Shown here in pieces: positions 27,073-35,522 of a DNA stretch of 43,374 bases. The position numbers were made by a program, and so were the translations under genes. The notes below the pieces were generated by a model. That model worked only from the letters and a program-made list of their open reading frames with translations. It did no database searches and was not told where the DNA came from. The DNA is from Prevotellaceae bacterium (lineage in GTDB: Bacteria; Bacteroidota; Bacteroidia; Bacteroidales; UBA932). The DNA is taken from assembly GCA_031255195.1 (NCBI GenBank), contig JAIRSZ010000065.1:1-43374 (forward strand), read 5' to 3'. Positions within the stretch are counted from its first letter, which is position 1. Each line of letters opens with the position of its first letter.

Positions 27073-28779
27073 ATGGTACTTTTTTTTCAATCGCCGGCGA
27101 GCGTGCTGGCGGTAAGCGTTGGCAACCCGCTCGCGCAGCAGGACGTCGAAAAGCTCGAGTGGCTTTTTTCCGGCGCAAAGTACGCAGGCGCAACCTCGCT
27201 GAGCAGCCGGCAGACCTACGTGGGGCCTCGCCGCGAAATGGTTACGCCGTGGAGCACCAACGCGGTGGAAATTACCCAAAACATGGGGCTAACGGGCATT
27301 GAGCGCATCGAGGAATTTTTTCCCGTTGCCGACAGCAAGCCCAAGTTCGACCCCATGCTACAGGAGGTGTACAGGGGGCTTGGGCAGGACGTTTTTGCCG
27401 TTGACCGCACGCCCGACCCCATCCGCCACGTGAGCGACATTGCGCAGTACAACGCGCAGGAAGGGCTGGCGTTGAGCCACGATGAGGTGCAATACCTCGA
27501 GGCGCTGAGCAAAAAGCTGAACAGACGCCTCACCGACAGCGAAATATTCGGCTTCTCGCAGGTCAACTCCGAGCACTGTCGGCACAAGATTTTCAACGGC
27601 GTCTTCATCATCGACGGCAAGGAGATGCCCTCGACGCTCTTTGCGCTCATCAAGAAAACTACCGAGCAAAACCCCAACCGCGTGGTGAGCGCCTACAAGG
27701 ACAACTGCGCCTTCATACAAGGCCCCGTGGCGGAGCAGTTTGCCCCAGCTGCGGGCGACGCGCCCTGCGAGTTTGCCGTGCAGGATGTTGAAACGGTGAT
27801 TTCGCTAAAGGCCGAAACGCATAACTTTCCCACCACCGTAGAGCCGTTCAACGGCGCGGCCACCGGCTCCGGCGGCGAAATTCGCGACCGCATGGCCGGC
27901 GGAAAAGGCTCCATGCCGCTGGCGGGCACTGCCGTTTACATGACCTCGTACCCGCGCATGGAGGACAGCCTCAAGGAGGCCGAGCGGCACACCGAGGCGC
28001 GCCCGTGGCTCTACCAAACGCCCGAAGATATTCTGATAAAAGCCTCGAACGGCGCAAGCGACTTCGGCAACAAGTTTGGGCAGCCCCTCATCTGCGGATC
28101 GCTGCTCACCTTTGAGCAGGAGTACGACGGAAAGTTCTATGGCTACGACAAGGTTGTCATGCTGGCCGGAGGCGTTGGCTTCGCCAAAAAGAGCGACTGC
28201 CTGAAGGAGAAGCCCGCCGCGGGCGACGTGCTGGTGCTGCTGGGCGGCGACAACTACCGCATCGGCATGGGCGGCGGCGCGGTAAGCAGCGTGGCCACAG
28301 GCGAGCTTGCCAGCGGCATTGAGCTCAACGCCGTGCAACGCTCCAACCCCGAAATGCAGAAGCGCGTGTACAACACCATTCGCGCCCTGTGCGAGAGCGC
28401 AAAAAACCCCGTCATCTCCATCCACGACCACGGCGCGGGCGGACACCTCAACTGCCTCTCGGAGCTGGTGGAGTCCACCGGCGGCGAAATTGACATAAGC
28501 GCGCTGCCCATAGGCGACCCTACGCTAAGCGACAGGGAAATTGCCGGTAACGAAAGCCAGGAGCGCATGGGGCTGGCGCTCCACGAGGAAGACCTCCCAA
28601 CGCTGCGCCGCATTGCCGAGCGCGAGCGAACTCCCATGTACGTGATTGGCCGCGCCACAGGCAACATGAGGTTTACCTTAGTGAACAAGGCAACGCAGGA
28701 AAAACCTATCGACCTGCTGTTGGACGACATGTTTGGTAACCCGCCAAAAACGGTCATCAGGGATAAAACTTCCGAGTAG
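27073..28779 (+). CDS. purL: Phosphoribosylformylglycinamidine synthase PurL, N-terminal half only
   Basis: 568 residues from ATG 27073 (MVLFFQSPAS). Large-type PurL of Bacteroidota has about 1230 residues, so this is under half. Present: the PurS-like N-terminal domain, the linker (GFSQVNSEHCRHKIFNG), and the first AIRS-type pair with LKAETHNFPTTVEPFNGAAT, GASDFGNKFGQPLICGS and HDHGAGGHLNCLSELVES. It ends in FGNPPKTVIRDKTSE then TAG, exactly where homologues continue into the second AIRS-like half and the glutaminase domain. No continuation is found in any frame downstream. Without the glutaminase it could not use glutamine alone; it may be a truncated pseudogene or one half of a split enzyme. 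Confidence 0.9.
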   Translation: MVLFFQSPASVLAVSVGNPLAQQDVEKLEWLFSGAKYAGATSLSSRQTYVGPRREMVTPWSTNAVEITQNMGLTGIERIEEFFPVADSKPKFDPMLQEVYRGLGQDVFAVDRTPDPIRHVSDIAQYNAQEGLALSHDEVQYLEALSKKLNRRLTDSEIFGFSQVNSEHCRHKIFNGVFIIDGKEMPSTLFALIKKTTEQNPNRVVSAYKDNCAFIQGPVAEQFAPAAGDAPCEFAVQDVETVISLKAETHNFPTTVEPFNGAATGSGGEIRDRMAGGKGSMPLAGTAVYMTSYPRMEDSLKEAERHTEARPWLYQTPEDILIKASNGASDFGNKFGQPLICGSLLTFEQEYDGKFYGYDKVVMLAGGVGFAKKSDCLKEKPAAGDVLVLLGGDNYRIGMGGGAVSSVATGELASGIELNAVQRSNPEMQKRVYNTIRALCESAKNPVISIHDHGAGGHLNCLSELVESTGGEIDISALPIGDPTLSDREIAGNESQERMGLALHEEDLPTLRRIAERERTPMYVIGRATGNMRFTLVNKATQEKPIDLLLDDMFGNPPKTVIRDKTSE

Positions 28780-28837
28780 CGCAAATCACGGGTTGAAAAT
28801 CATACACGCCAACGTATTATAACCGCGTAAACATAAT

Positions 28838-28897
28838 CAATTCCCGCAGAAAGCGCCATTTGAAATAGTTATCAAATGGCGCTTTCTGCGGGAATTG
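28838..28897. repeat. Perfect 26-bp inverted repeat with 8-bp loop
   Basis: Arm 28838-28863 (CAATTCCCGCAGAAAGCGCC then ATTTGA) and its exact reverse complement at 28872-28897, loop AATAGTTA. It lies between the convergent ends of purL and the PpiD-like gene, 58 bp after the purL stop. It could terminate transcription both ways, but lacks a T run on either side; a MITE-like element is an alternative. Confidence 0.9.
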
Positions 28898-28972
28898 CAA
28901 ACAAAAACTCTTTAACTTCCGGCTAACCTCCGGCTAATCTCCAGCTTTCAGCTCATCAACCTTTGCTTCGCA

Positions 28973-31060
28973 TTAGTATATTTTTCCGCGCTGGTCTTTT
29001 ATGTTGGCTTCCACGTGCAGCGTTTCAAAGAGTTCGTAGCTTACGCGCATGGGCACGGAGGCTTGCAGGCGCGATTTCTCCAGCGCCAGGCGGTTGTCGT
29101 CTTCATCGCCGGCGGCGTTGACGGATGTTACCATGAACACGTACACGCCCGACATTCCCTTCACCGGCTCCGACAGCTGGTTTTCCTTTGAAGACGAGGC
29201 TGCCGCCGCCAGCTGAGGCTCTACGCCAACACCCGGCAGGTAGTAGCTCGAAAAGTTGACGTTGTCCAGCGTCTGCACGCTCAGATTCAGCTGCTCGGCA
29301 AGGCTGGCCAAGTCGGTAGCGCCCTTCATTTTTTCGGCTATAGCGTCGGCCTTTTTTATGCGCATCAGCTCCACCGATATTTCGGAGGCCACCTGCTTTA
29401 CCGGCGCATAGCCGTCCTCGCGAATGGTGGTGAGAACGGCTACCACAAAGTTGTTGTCAATCTCAAATATGGGCGATACTGCGCCCTCCTTGCTGTTGTA
29501 AGCCCAGCGCACCAGCTCGCGCGCCTGCTGCAAGTTTGCCACAGACTTGTCGTTGATGGAAATGCGCGATGCGGGCTTTCTCGTGTACCCTTTCTCGTCG
29601 CTCCTGGCGATGAAGGCCGCGTGGTCAACCGATTTGGTTGCCAACTCGTTGGCGCTGCTAAAAATGCGCTCCCGCGTGGTGCGGCTTGGCTCTACCGTGC
29701 GTTCTACCACAGCCAGCTGCACCTTCTTTTGGGCAACGCCCTTGTCGGTAACCTCAACTACGTGCACGCCAAACTGTGTTTCCACCAGCAGCACGTGTCC
29801 TTTTGGGGCAAAAAAGCAGGAATCGCCAAAAGGCTTTACCATAGAAGCCTGCACAAACCACCCCAGATCGCCGCCACTTTCGTTGGCAGCCTGGTCTATC
29901 GAGTACTTTGCAGCCAGCTCTGTAAAGCTTGCCCCCGCCCTGAGCGCGGTGCGTATGCTGTCGGCTGTTTTGCGTGCAGCGTCCATTCCTGCGGAGGGGT
30001 CAAGCAGGATGTGGCGAGCCCTCACCGAGTCGGGCAACATTCGCTCGCTCACAATCCGCGCCATTTTGTACGTGCCGCCGTCTTGCAGGGGGCCGAGTAC
30101 GTCGCCCTTGCCTGCCGAAAATGAAAAGCTGTCGAGCAGCCCGGACAGCTCGCCCTTTTTGTGGTAAACAGCGTCGAAGGGCACGTCAGAGTGGAGGGTT
30201 GTGAACTGCGCCGGATCGGTTACGTTTTTAAACTCCGACGCCAGGTTTTCTATCCAGCGGCGGGCGGCGTTGTCGTCCTCCTCCGAGGGGGTGATGGCAA
30301 AGGTCACCAGCTCAAGATCGCGCGAGGCGGTTTGCTTGTACTGCTGCTTGTGCTCTTTGTAGTATTTTTTTATGTCGCTCGGAGTAACTTTTATCAGGCT
30401 GTCGGGGTAGCTCGTCAGCGGGCTTGACACGTACTGTATGCTCACTGACCGCACCTCGTTGTTGAGCGCGTTTTTAGCGTCGGCAGCGGTCACGTACATT
30501 GCCTTCGACACCAGCCCTGTCAGCTTGGCCTGCTTGCGGAGGTTGGCGATTTCTTTTTCCAGAAACAGCCAGTAAAATTTGGTATCGGGATTTTGGTCGA
30601 GGCTTTGGAGGTAGCGCAGGACAAATCCGCGGTCAAACTCGCCGGTTTGCGGGTTTGAGAAGTTGCGCACCACCAGCGGCGAGGGGTTACGCCCCTGCAC
30701 CAAGTCAAACAGCTCGTCGCTCGAAACCTCTATACCCATTTGGTCATATTTTTTGTCGTACAAATATTTGCGCACTAACGCCTGCCATGCCTGCTCGCGG
30801 ATTTCATCCGTCATGTCTCCGTTGGCTGTGTTTGGCCCGTACATAGCGCTGTAAACATTTGTAAAATAATCTGTTGTTCGCTGATATTCTTCGTAGGAGA
30901 TGGTTCTCCCGTTAATTTTTCCCACGTCGCCAGCCGCAGAAAAGAAGCCGCCGCCGCCGTTTCCAAACAAGTCGCCAAGCACAAAGCTGAGCAGCGCAAG
31001 GCCGATAATACCAACTAAAAGCACTCCTGCTCTATTTCTAAGAGATTCTAATACAGCCAT
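28973..31060 (-). CDS. PpiD/SurA-like peptidyl-prolyl isomerase
   Basis: 695 residues. One membrane anchor near the start (GVLLVGIIGLALLSFVLGDL), then a SurA_N-type chaperone part (VGKINGRTISYEEYQRTTDY, ~45-260), and a parvulin-type rotamase domain (~345-440: RARHILLD, then SGGDLGWFVQASMVKPFGDS and TQFGVHVVEV). The C-terminal ~250 residues are a further chaperone region. Held in the inner membrane, it should fold proteins emerging into the periplasm, working beside the Skp-like protein. It has its own promoter; the end faces a large palindrome. Length is typical of Bacteroidota PpiD-like proteins. Confidence 0.9.
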   Translation of the reverse strand: MAVLESLRNRAGVLLVGIIGLALLSFVLGDLFGNGGGGFFSAAGDVGKINGRTISYEEYQRTTDYFTNVYSAMYGPNTANGDMTDEIREQAWQALVRKYLYDKKYDQMGIEVSSDELFDLVQGRNPSPLVVRNFSNPQTGEFDRGFVLRYLQSLDQNPDTKFYWLFLEKEIANLRKQAKLTGLVSKAMYVTAADAKNALNNEVRSVSIQYVSSPLTSYPDSLIKVTPSDIKKYYKEHKQQYKQTASRDLELVTFAITPSEEDDNAARRWIENLASEFKNVTDPAQFTTLHSDVPFDAVYHKKGELSGLLDSFSFSAGKGDVLGPLQDGGTYKMARIVSERMLPDSVRARHILLDPSAGMDAARKTADSIRTALRAGASFTELAAKYSIDQAANESGGDLGWFVQASMVKPFGDSCFFAPKGHVLLVETQFGVHVVEVTDKGVAQKKVQLAVVERTVEPSRTTRERIFSSANELATKSVDHAAFIARSDEKGYTRKPASRISINDKSVANLQQARELVRWAYNSKEGAVSPIFEIDNNFVVAVLTTIREDGYAPVKQVASEISVELMRIKKADAIAEKMKGATDLASLAEQLNLSVQTLDNVNFSSYYLPGVGVEPQLAAAASSSKENQLSEPVKGMSGVYVFMVTSVNAAGDEDDNRLALEKSRLQASVPMRVSYELFETLHVEANIKDQRGKIY

Positions 31061-31104
31061 TTGTAGTAATTATTTGATGATAATAAAATAGTTCTTGTGG
31101 CCTG

Positions 31105-31135
31105 CAAAGATAAGGCTTTAATTTATAATTGGCAA
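31105..31135 (-). promoter_or_regulatory. Primary-sigma promoter of the PpiD-like gene
   Basis: Minus strand TTG (31133-31135), 20-bp spacer, TATCTTTG (31105-31112), about 45 bp before the ATG. Confidence 0.8.
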
Positions 31136-31146
31136 TACTTTATTTG

Positions 31147-31290
31147 GTTTTTTTTTGGTAAACATTTATGCTGTGGGGGCAGAAGATGCTCCATAAGCGT
31201 CGCTACTCGCCGCGATCGGCGTCTATCGTGATGTGTATCAAGCCTATTTTGGAGGCGACGGTTTTCAAGATGCGCACCTTAAGAGCGTCC
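31147..31290. repeat. Direct repeat left of the ABC operon, matching the gldE 3' region
   Basis: Aligns along its whole length with 33816-33961 at roughly 80% identity by eye, same orientation. The match covers the last ~28 codons of the GldE-like gene and ~55 bp beyond its stop. Confidence 0.85.
31203..31290 (-). pseudogene. 3'-end remnant of a GldE/CorC-like gene
   Basis: On the minus strand it reads LKVRILKTVASKIGLIHITI, then DADRGE and TAG. The intact gene ends FKVRILKTTASKVDLVHITI, then DAGDGE and TAG. Most differences are third-base changes, so both copies were once under selection as protein. Upstream the frame has no homology and meets a stop within 40 codons, so only the tail remains. 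Confidence 0.75.
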
Positions 31291-31295
31291 TGCGT

Positions 31296-31393
31296 CCTGA
31301 CTTTGACAATGCCGACATCCTAAAAATTCCGCCCTCACAGCGAAAGAGTATAAGGCCGAACTGAAATTTGCCTGCGCCGCCCGTTTTTTGCAG
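31296..31393. repeat. Degenerate interspersed repeat, copy 2
   Basis: Partner of 14927-15021 (shared blocks CCTGACTTT-ACAATGC, AAAGAGTA, TGAAATTTGC). It abuts the gldE-like remnant. No gene is seen between it and the permease gene at 31473. Confidence 0.6.
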
Positions 31394-31472
31394 CATAAAA
31401 CTTGCAGCAATGTAATCCGAAATGTATTGTAATTTGTAGATTTTTAAAATGTTAAAGTGACGGATGATGAGC

Positions 31473-32783
31473 TTACCTGTACGTCAGCCACTTCCAAATA
31501 TCTCTAAACCCCGATTTTTTACCGTACATCAAAATGCCAACGCGGTAAATCCTGCCGGATATCCACACCGTGCCCACAAAGGTGGCGTAGAGTATGCCCA
31601 GCGAAAGCGCCAACTGCCAGGCGGGTACGTCAAACGGTATGCGCGCCATCATCACCATAGGCGAGGTGAAGGGAATGATGGAAAACCAAAACGAAAGGGC
31701 GCTGTCGGGGTGCTGAAACGTGTTGAGCATAACGAAGATACCTATAATCAGCGGAATGGTAACGGGAAGCATGAGCTGCTGCGTGTCGGTCTCAGATTCT
31801 ACGGCCGACCCCACGGCGGCAAACAGCGACGAGTAGAGCAGGTAGCCGCCAAGGAAGAAGAGCACAAAGCAGCCCGCAATCCACGCGAAGTTGAATCCCG
31901 ACAGGTAGGTCAGCATCTGTGCGCCGCCCACGCCGGAGAGCAGCCCAGGTAGGGGGCTGTCGAAAGCGTCCACGCTGGCCATGCCGTTGAGCGACGGGCT
32001 GAGCAGCCTCACAGCGTTGACGAGCAGCAGCGTGAGCACAACCCACAGCGTGAATTGCAGCAGCCCCACCGCAGCCACGCCTGCTATTTTGCCCATCATC
32101 AGCTGGAACGGCCTGACGGACGACACAATTACCTCGACCACGCGGTTTACCTTTTCCTCGATAACGCTGCGCATCACCATGCCGCCAAACATGACGATGA
32201 AGAAGTAGATGAGAATCGCGGAGATGTACGAGATGGTCATAGCAACGCCTGCATGCGAGCGCTGCTCCTCGCTGTTGTCGCCCCACTTTATGGAGGTTGC
32301 GTGCAGCTTTGTCTGCAAGTCCTGCATAATTTGGCTCAGCTGGGGGATGTCGTATGCCCGCAATTTGCGCTGCTCCACCTCGCGCGACAGCATGGCAAGG
32401 GTCTTGTGCTGCACTTCGAGGCTCACCGTCCGGGTGGAGTAGAATTTCAGCTCCTCCGGCTCGCCCCTGTCGTTCAGCTTGCCGATGTGCAGCAGGGCGT
32501 AGTAGCCCAGCGCGTCAAAATTTTTGCTCACGCTGCTCACGTCTGCGTCCGGCAGCACGGTAAAGCGGAGCACGTCGTCGGAAACCAGCGCTGTGTCGAA
32601 CGAGCGCGTATCGTCAATAACGGCCACCACGTTGACGTTGCTGCTCTTAAGGCTCATAACGGCAACGGGTGTGAGCGCCATCAGCGCCACGAGCAGCGGC
32701 GCTAAAAGCGTAATCACCAAAAAGGATTTTTTGCGCACGCGCACGGAAAATTCCCGCCGGGCAACTAAGAAAATTTTATTCAT
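31473..32783 (-). CDS. ABC-2 type exporter permease (NatB-like)
   Basis: 436 residues. One N-terminal helix (KSFLVITLLAPLLVALMALT) follows a basic start; a soluble extracytoplasmic domain spans ~45-180. Five to six helices fill ~185-415, beginning YISAILIYFFIVMFGGMVMR, followed by SVIEEKVNRVVEVIVSSVRP, a segment characteristic of NatB/YhaP-type exporters. The substrate is unknown; family members export sodium or drugs or serve in stress resistance. The ATPase gene ends 11 bp upstream, so the two are one operon. Confidence 0.88.
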   Translation of the reverse strand: MNKIFLVARREFSVRVRKKSFLVITLLAPLLVALMALTPVAVMSLKSSNVNVVAVIDDTRSFDTALVSDDVLRFTVLPDADVSSVSKNFDALGYYALLHIGKLNDRGEPEELKFYSTRTVSLEVQHKTLAMLSREVEQRKLRAYDIPQLSQIMQDLQTKLHATSIKWGDNSEEQRSHAGVAMTISYISAILIYFFIVMFGGMVMRSVIEEKVNRVVEVIVSSVRPFQLMMGKIAGVAAVGLLQFTLWVVLTLLLVNAVRLLSPSLNGMASVDAFDSPLPGLLSGVGGAQMLTYLSGFNFAWIAGCFVLFFLGGYLLYSSLFAAVGSAVESETDTQQLMLPVTIPLIIGIFVMLNTFQHPDSALSFWFSIIPFTSPMVMMARIPFDVPAWQLALSLGILYATFVGTVWISGRIYRVGILMYGKKSGFRDIWKWLTYR

Positions 32784-32794
32784 GCTGTGTTTGG

Positions 32795-33736
32795 TTAGCT
32801 TTCTGCGTTCAACTTTTCTTCTTCTCTGGTCACCGCTGCAATAAATATGTCGTGCATGTTGGGCGTAAGGTGCGCAAAGTATTCTACCTTTACGGCCTGC
32901 ATAGCTATTTGTAGCAGCGGGTTAACGTCGTCTTCGCGGGCAACGCTCACGGTGGCTACCTGTAGTCCGGCCTCCTGCCGCTGCTCGCTCACGGTAAAGT
33001 GCGGCGCAAGGGCAGATGCAAGCTTTTCGCTGCTGCCCGCGTAGCGCAGCTCGTACTGTAGCCCCGCGTAGCTGCTGCGCACTTCGGCCAGCGTGCCGTG
33101 CAGCACGCAGCGTCCGTGGTTGATGAGGGCTATGCTGTCGCACAGCTCCTCGACGGAGGACATGTTGTGCGTTGAAAATATGATGGAGCTTCCCTCTTTG
33201 CTGAGCGTAAGCATTTCGTTTTTGATGATTTCTGTGTTAACCGGATCGAAGCCGCTGAATGGCTCGTCGAAGATGAGCAGCTTGGGTCTGTGCAGCACCG
33301 TTATGGCAAACTGCACCTTTTGCGCCATGCCCTTTGAGAGTTCTTCCACCTTTTTGTTCCACCAGGGCATGATGTTGAGTTTTGTAAACCAATACTTTAG
33401 CCTTTTCTTTGCCTCGTGTGCCGAGAGCCCTTTCAGCTGAGCCAGGTAGAGCGCCTGGTCGCCCACCCTCATTTTTTTGTAAAGCCCGCGCTCCTCCGGC
33501 AGGTAGCCAATGCTGTACACGTCGCTGGCTTGCAGCCGGTTGCCGTCGAGGTAGATAGCTCCGCTGTCGGGGGCTGTAATTCGGTTAATGATGCGGATAA
33601 GCGTTGTTTTTCCCGCGCCGTTAGGCCCCAGCAGCCCAAAAATGCTGCCATGCGGCACGGCAATGCTCACCTTGTCCAGCGCACGTCGTCCGACAAACTG
33701 CTTAACAACATCTTCCGCTTGTAAAATATAGCTCAT
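32795..33736 (-). CDS. ABC transporter ATPase (NatA-like)
   Basis: 313 residues from ATG 33736 (MSYILQAEDVVKQF); the ORF-track start at 33766 lies upstream of the -7 box and is discarded. Walker A GLLGPNGAGKTTLIRII, Q-loop IGYLPEERGLYKKM, signature ELSKGMAQKVQFAI, Walker B LLIFDEPFSGFDP, H-loop IIFSTHNMSSVEEL. The last ~90 residues are the extra C-terminal domain (DUF4162 type) common in exporters paired with NatB-like permeases. The substrate is unknown. First gene of the two-gene exporter operon, which lies between two copies of the gldE 3' region. Confidence 0.92.
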   Translation of the reverse strand: MSYILQAEDVVKQFVGRRALDKVSIAVPHGSIFGLLGPNGAGKTTLIRIINRITAPDSGAIYLDGNRLQASDVYSIGYLPEERGLYKKMRVGDQALYLAQLKGLSAHEAKKRLKYWFTKLNIMPWWNKKVEELSKGMAQKVQFAITVLHRPKLLIFDEPFSGFDPVNTEIIKNEMLTLSKEGSSIIFSTHNMSSVEELCDSIALINHGRCVLHGTLAEVRSSYAGLQYELRYAGSSEKLASALAPHFTVSEQRQEAGLQVATVSVAREDDVNPLLQIAMQAVKVEYFAHLTPNMHDIFIAAVTREEEKLNAES

Positions 33737-33754
33737 AGCGTTTTTTTTAGTTTG

Positions 33755-33762
33755 CAAATGTA
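33755..33762 (-). promoter_or_regulatory. -7 box of the NatAB-like operon
   Basis: TACATTTG fits TAnnTTTG 18 bp before the chosen ATG. No TTG stands at the -33 position. Confidence 0.5.
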
Positions 33763-33815
33763 GCATTTATTTTGAGGCTTCGTTGGCTGCGGTGCAAAAA
33801 AAACGTGCTTTACAT

Positions 33816-33961
33816 TTGGCTTTTTTTGGTAAGTATTTCTGCTGAAGGAGGCAGAAGAAACTCCGTGTACGCCGCTACTCGCCGTCACCGGCGTCTATTG
33901 TGATATGTACCAAGTCTACCTTGGAGGCGGTGGTTTTGAGGATGCGCACCTTGAAGCGTCC
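33816..33961. repeat. Direct repeat right of the ABC operon (gldE 3' end)
   Basis: Intact partner of 31147-31290. It includes the true end of the GldE-like gene and its 3' flank. Together the two copies bracket the exporter operon. Confidence 0.85.
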
Positions 33962-35143
33962 CACCTCCAGTATTTCGCCAACGGCCGGGATGCTTTCGCT
34001 GCTAAAAATGATGAATCCCGCGAGGGTTTCGTACTCGTCCGACTCCTCAATGCGGAGGTTGTACTTTTCGTTGAGGTAGGCTACCTCTAAGCGTCCGGCG
34101 AGCAAAAATTCGTTCTCCGAAAGCTGCTTTTCGAGGAGGCTTTCCGAGTCGTGCTCGTCCTCTATTTCCCCAAAAATTTCCTCCATCATGTCCTCCATAG
34201 TGACCATTCCGGCAGTGCCGCCAAACTCGTCGACCACCACCGCCACCGACTTGTGGTTTTTGATGAGCGAGGCGAGGAGCTTTTGCGCCGACATGCTTTC
34301 GGGCACAAACTCCAGCGTGATGAGCATGTCGCGGATGCTGCCATACGCCCTGAACAGGTCGATGGAGCGGACGTAGCCGATGATGTTGTCGATAGAGCCT
34401 CGATAGACCATGATGCGCGAAAATCCCGTCTGCACAAACAGCGCGCGGAGCGCCTCCACGGTTTCCTCCAGCGCTATGGCCTCTATTTCGGTGCGTGGCA
34501 CCATGCACTCGCGCACCTTCACATCGGCAAAGCCCAGCGCGTTGCGAAAGATTTGCATGTCGTGCTCGCGCTCCGACTCCTCCTCCGACGCCGCCGCTTC
34601 ACCGGCAACACGCTGTAGCTCGTTCTTCTCGAACATCGGCATTGCTGCCTGCTCCGCCACGTTCACCCCGAAAATGTAGCGCAGCGTCGCCACCGAAAAC
34701 CACGTTATAAACCTCGCAATGGGGTAGCACACAAGGTACACAAAAAAGGCGGGGATGCTAAAGGTGCGCAGGAAAAAGTTGGGGCGCAACCGGCAAATGG
34801 TCTTCGGCAAAAAGTCGCCCGTCAGCAGCGCAACAGAGGAAGACAAGAGCACGCTCACGGCCAGCTGCACGTACACCGGAAGTCCGCCCGCGAAGCCGGC
34901 GGCGTACAGCATGTCGGTCATCGCAATGGCGTAAACAACCAGCGCCACGGTATCGGCCACCATGATGGAGGCGGTAAACTGCCCCTGGTGGCGCATGAAA
35001 ATGCCCACTAAGCAGGCGTAAATTCTGCCCTGCTTTCGGTCAATCTCTACCTTCAGCTTGCTGGACGAAAGAAAGGCCGTCTCCAAGCCTCCCAGAAATG
35101 CAGAAAAAAGAAGTAGGGTAACTATCAACCATCCGGAAGTCAT
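33875..35143 (-). CDS. GldE/CorC-like membrane protein with CBS pair
   Basis: 422 residues from ATG 35143 (MTSGWLIVTLLLFSAFLGGL); the ORF-track start runs past the -7 box. Domains: DUF21 membrane region (~1-185, four helices), a CBS pair (~205-325: VPRTEIEAIALEETVEALRA, then VVVDEFGGTAGMVTMEDMME), and a CorC/HlyC C-terminal domain (~345-420). Family members act in magnesium/cobalt efflux; the Bacteroidota branch GldE is linked to gliding and often lies near ssb. No gliding gene is adjacent here, so gldE itself is not assigned. Its last ~28 codons are duplicated at 31203-31290. Confidence 0.85.
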   Translation of the reverse strand: MTSGWLIVTLLLFSAFLGGLETAFLSSSKLKVEIDRKQGRIYACLVGIFMRHQGQFTASIMVADTVALVVYAIAMTDMLYAAGFAGGLPVYVQLAVSVLLSSSVALLTGDFLPKTICRLRPNFFLRTFSIPAFFVYLVCYPIARFITWFSVATLRYIFGVNVAEQAAMPMFEKNELQRVAGEAAASEEESEREHDMQIFRNALGFADVKVRECMVPRTEIEAIALEETVEALRALFVQTGFSRIMVYRGSIDNIIGYVRSIDLFRAYGSIRDMLITLEFVPESMSAQKLLASLIKNHKSVAVVVDEFGGTAGMVTMEDMMEEIFGEIEDEHDSESLLEKQLSENEFLLAGRLEVAYLNEKYNLRIEESDEYETLAGFIIFSSESIPAVGEILEVGRFKVRILKTTASKVDLVHITIDAGDGE

Positions 35144-35522
35144 ATCTTTGCGTGGTGTTTGTTTTTTGGTATTTTCTACAAAGATAGCATTAAATCTTTG
35201 TATCGCACACAAGCGTATGAAAATGTCTCGTAAAACTCTACTAAAGTGCGCCATGCAGCCGGCCAAAGCCACAGTTGATGCAGGAAAAAACCGGCAGCTA
35301 AAAGCCTTGTAACCACATATTACAAAATTTTAGCGCGACAACTTGGAGTACATCTTGCCGCAGCTTAGAAAATGCGCCCGGCAGCGCAGTAGTAATACAA
35401 AAAATGTGCACCTTTTGGCGCACATGTAACCCGTCGCATTAATTTCCAAAAATTTGGAAGAAGAGCAGGTATGGTATGGTGGTAAAATTCCCTCAACGGA
35501 GCGTTCATCAGCAAAATTACAT
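35144..35522. other. Non-coding gap with -7 box and small palindromes
   Basis: Holds the TATCTTTG -7 box of the GldE-like gene (minus strand, 35179-35186; TTG is 23 bp away, slightly too far). It also holds an ATGTGC...GCACAT stem (35404-35425 region) and the palindrome TTCCAAA-AA-TTTGGAA (35444-35459). No credible gene. The last palindrome lies 64 bp after the kdsB stop. Confidence 0.5.

Noticed and set aside
28780-28972. Frameshifted continuation of purL
   Set aside because: No frame after the stop resembles the expected second half; stops occur within a few codons in every frame.
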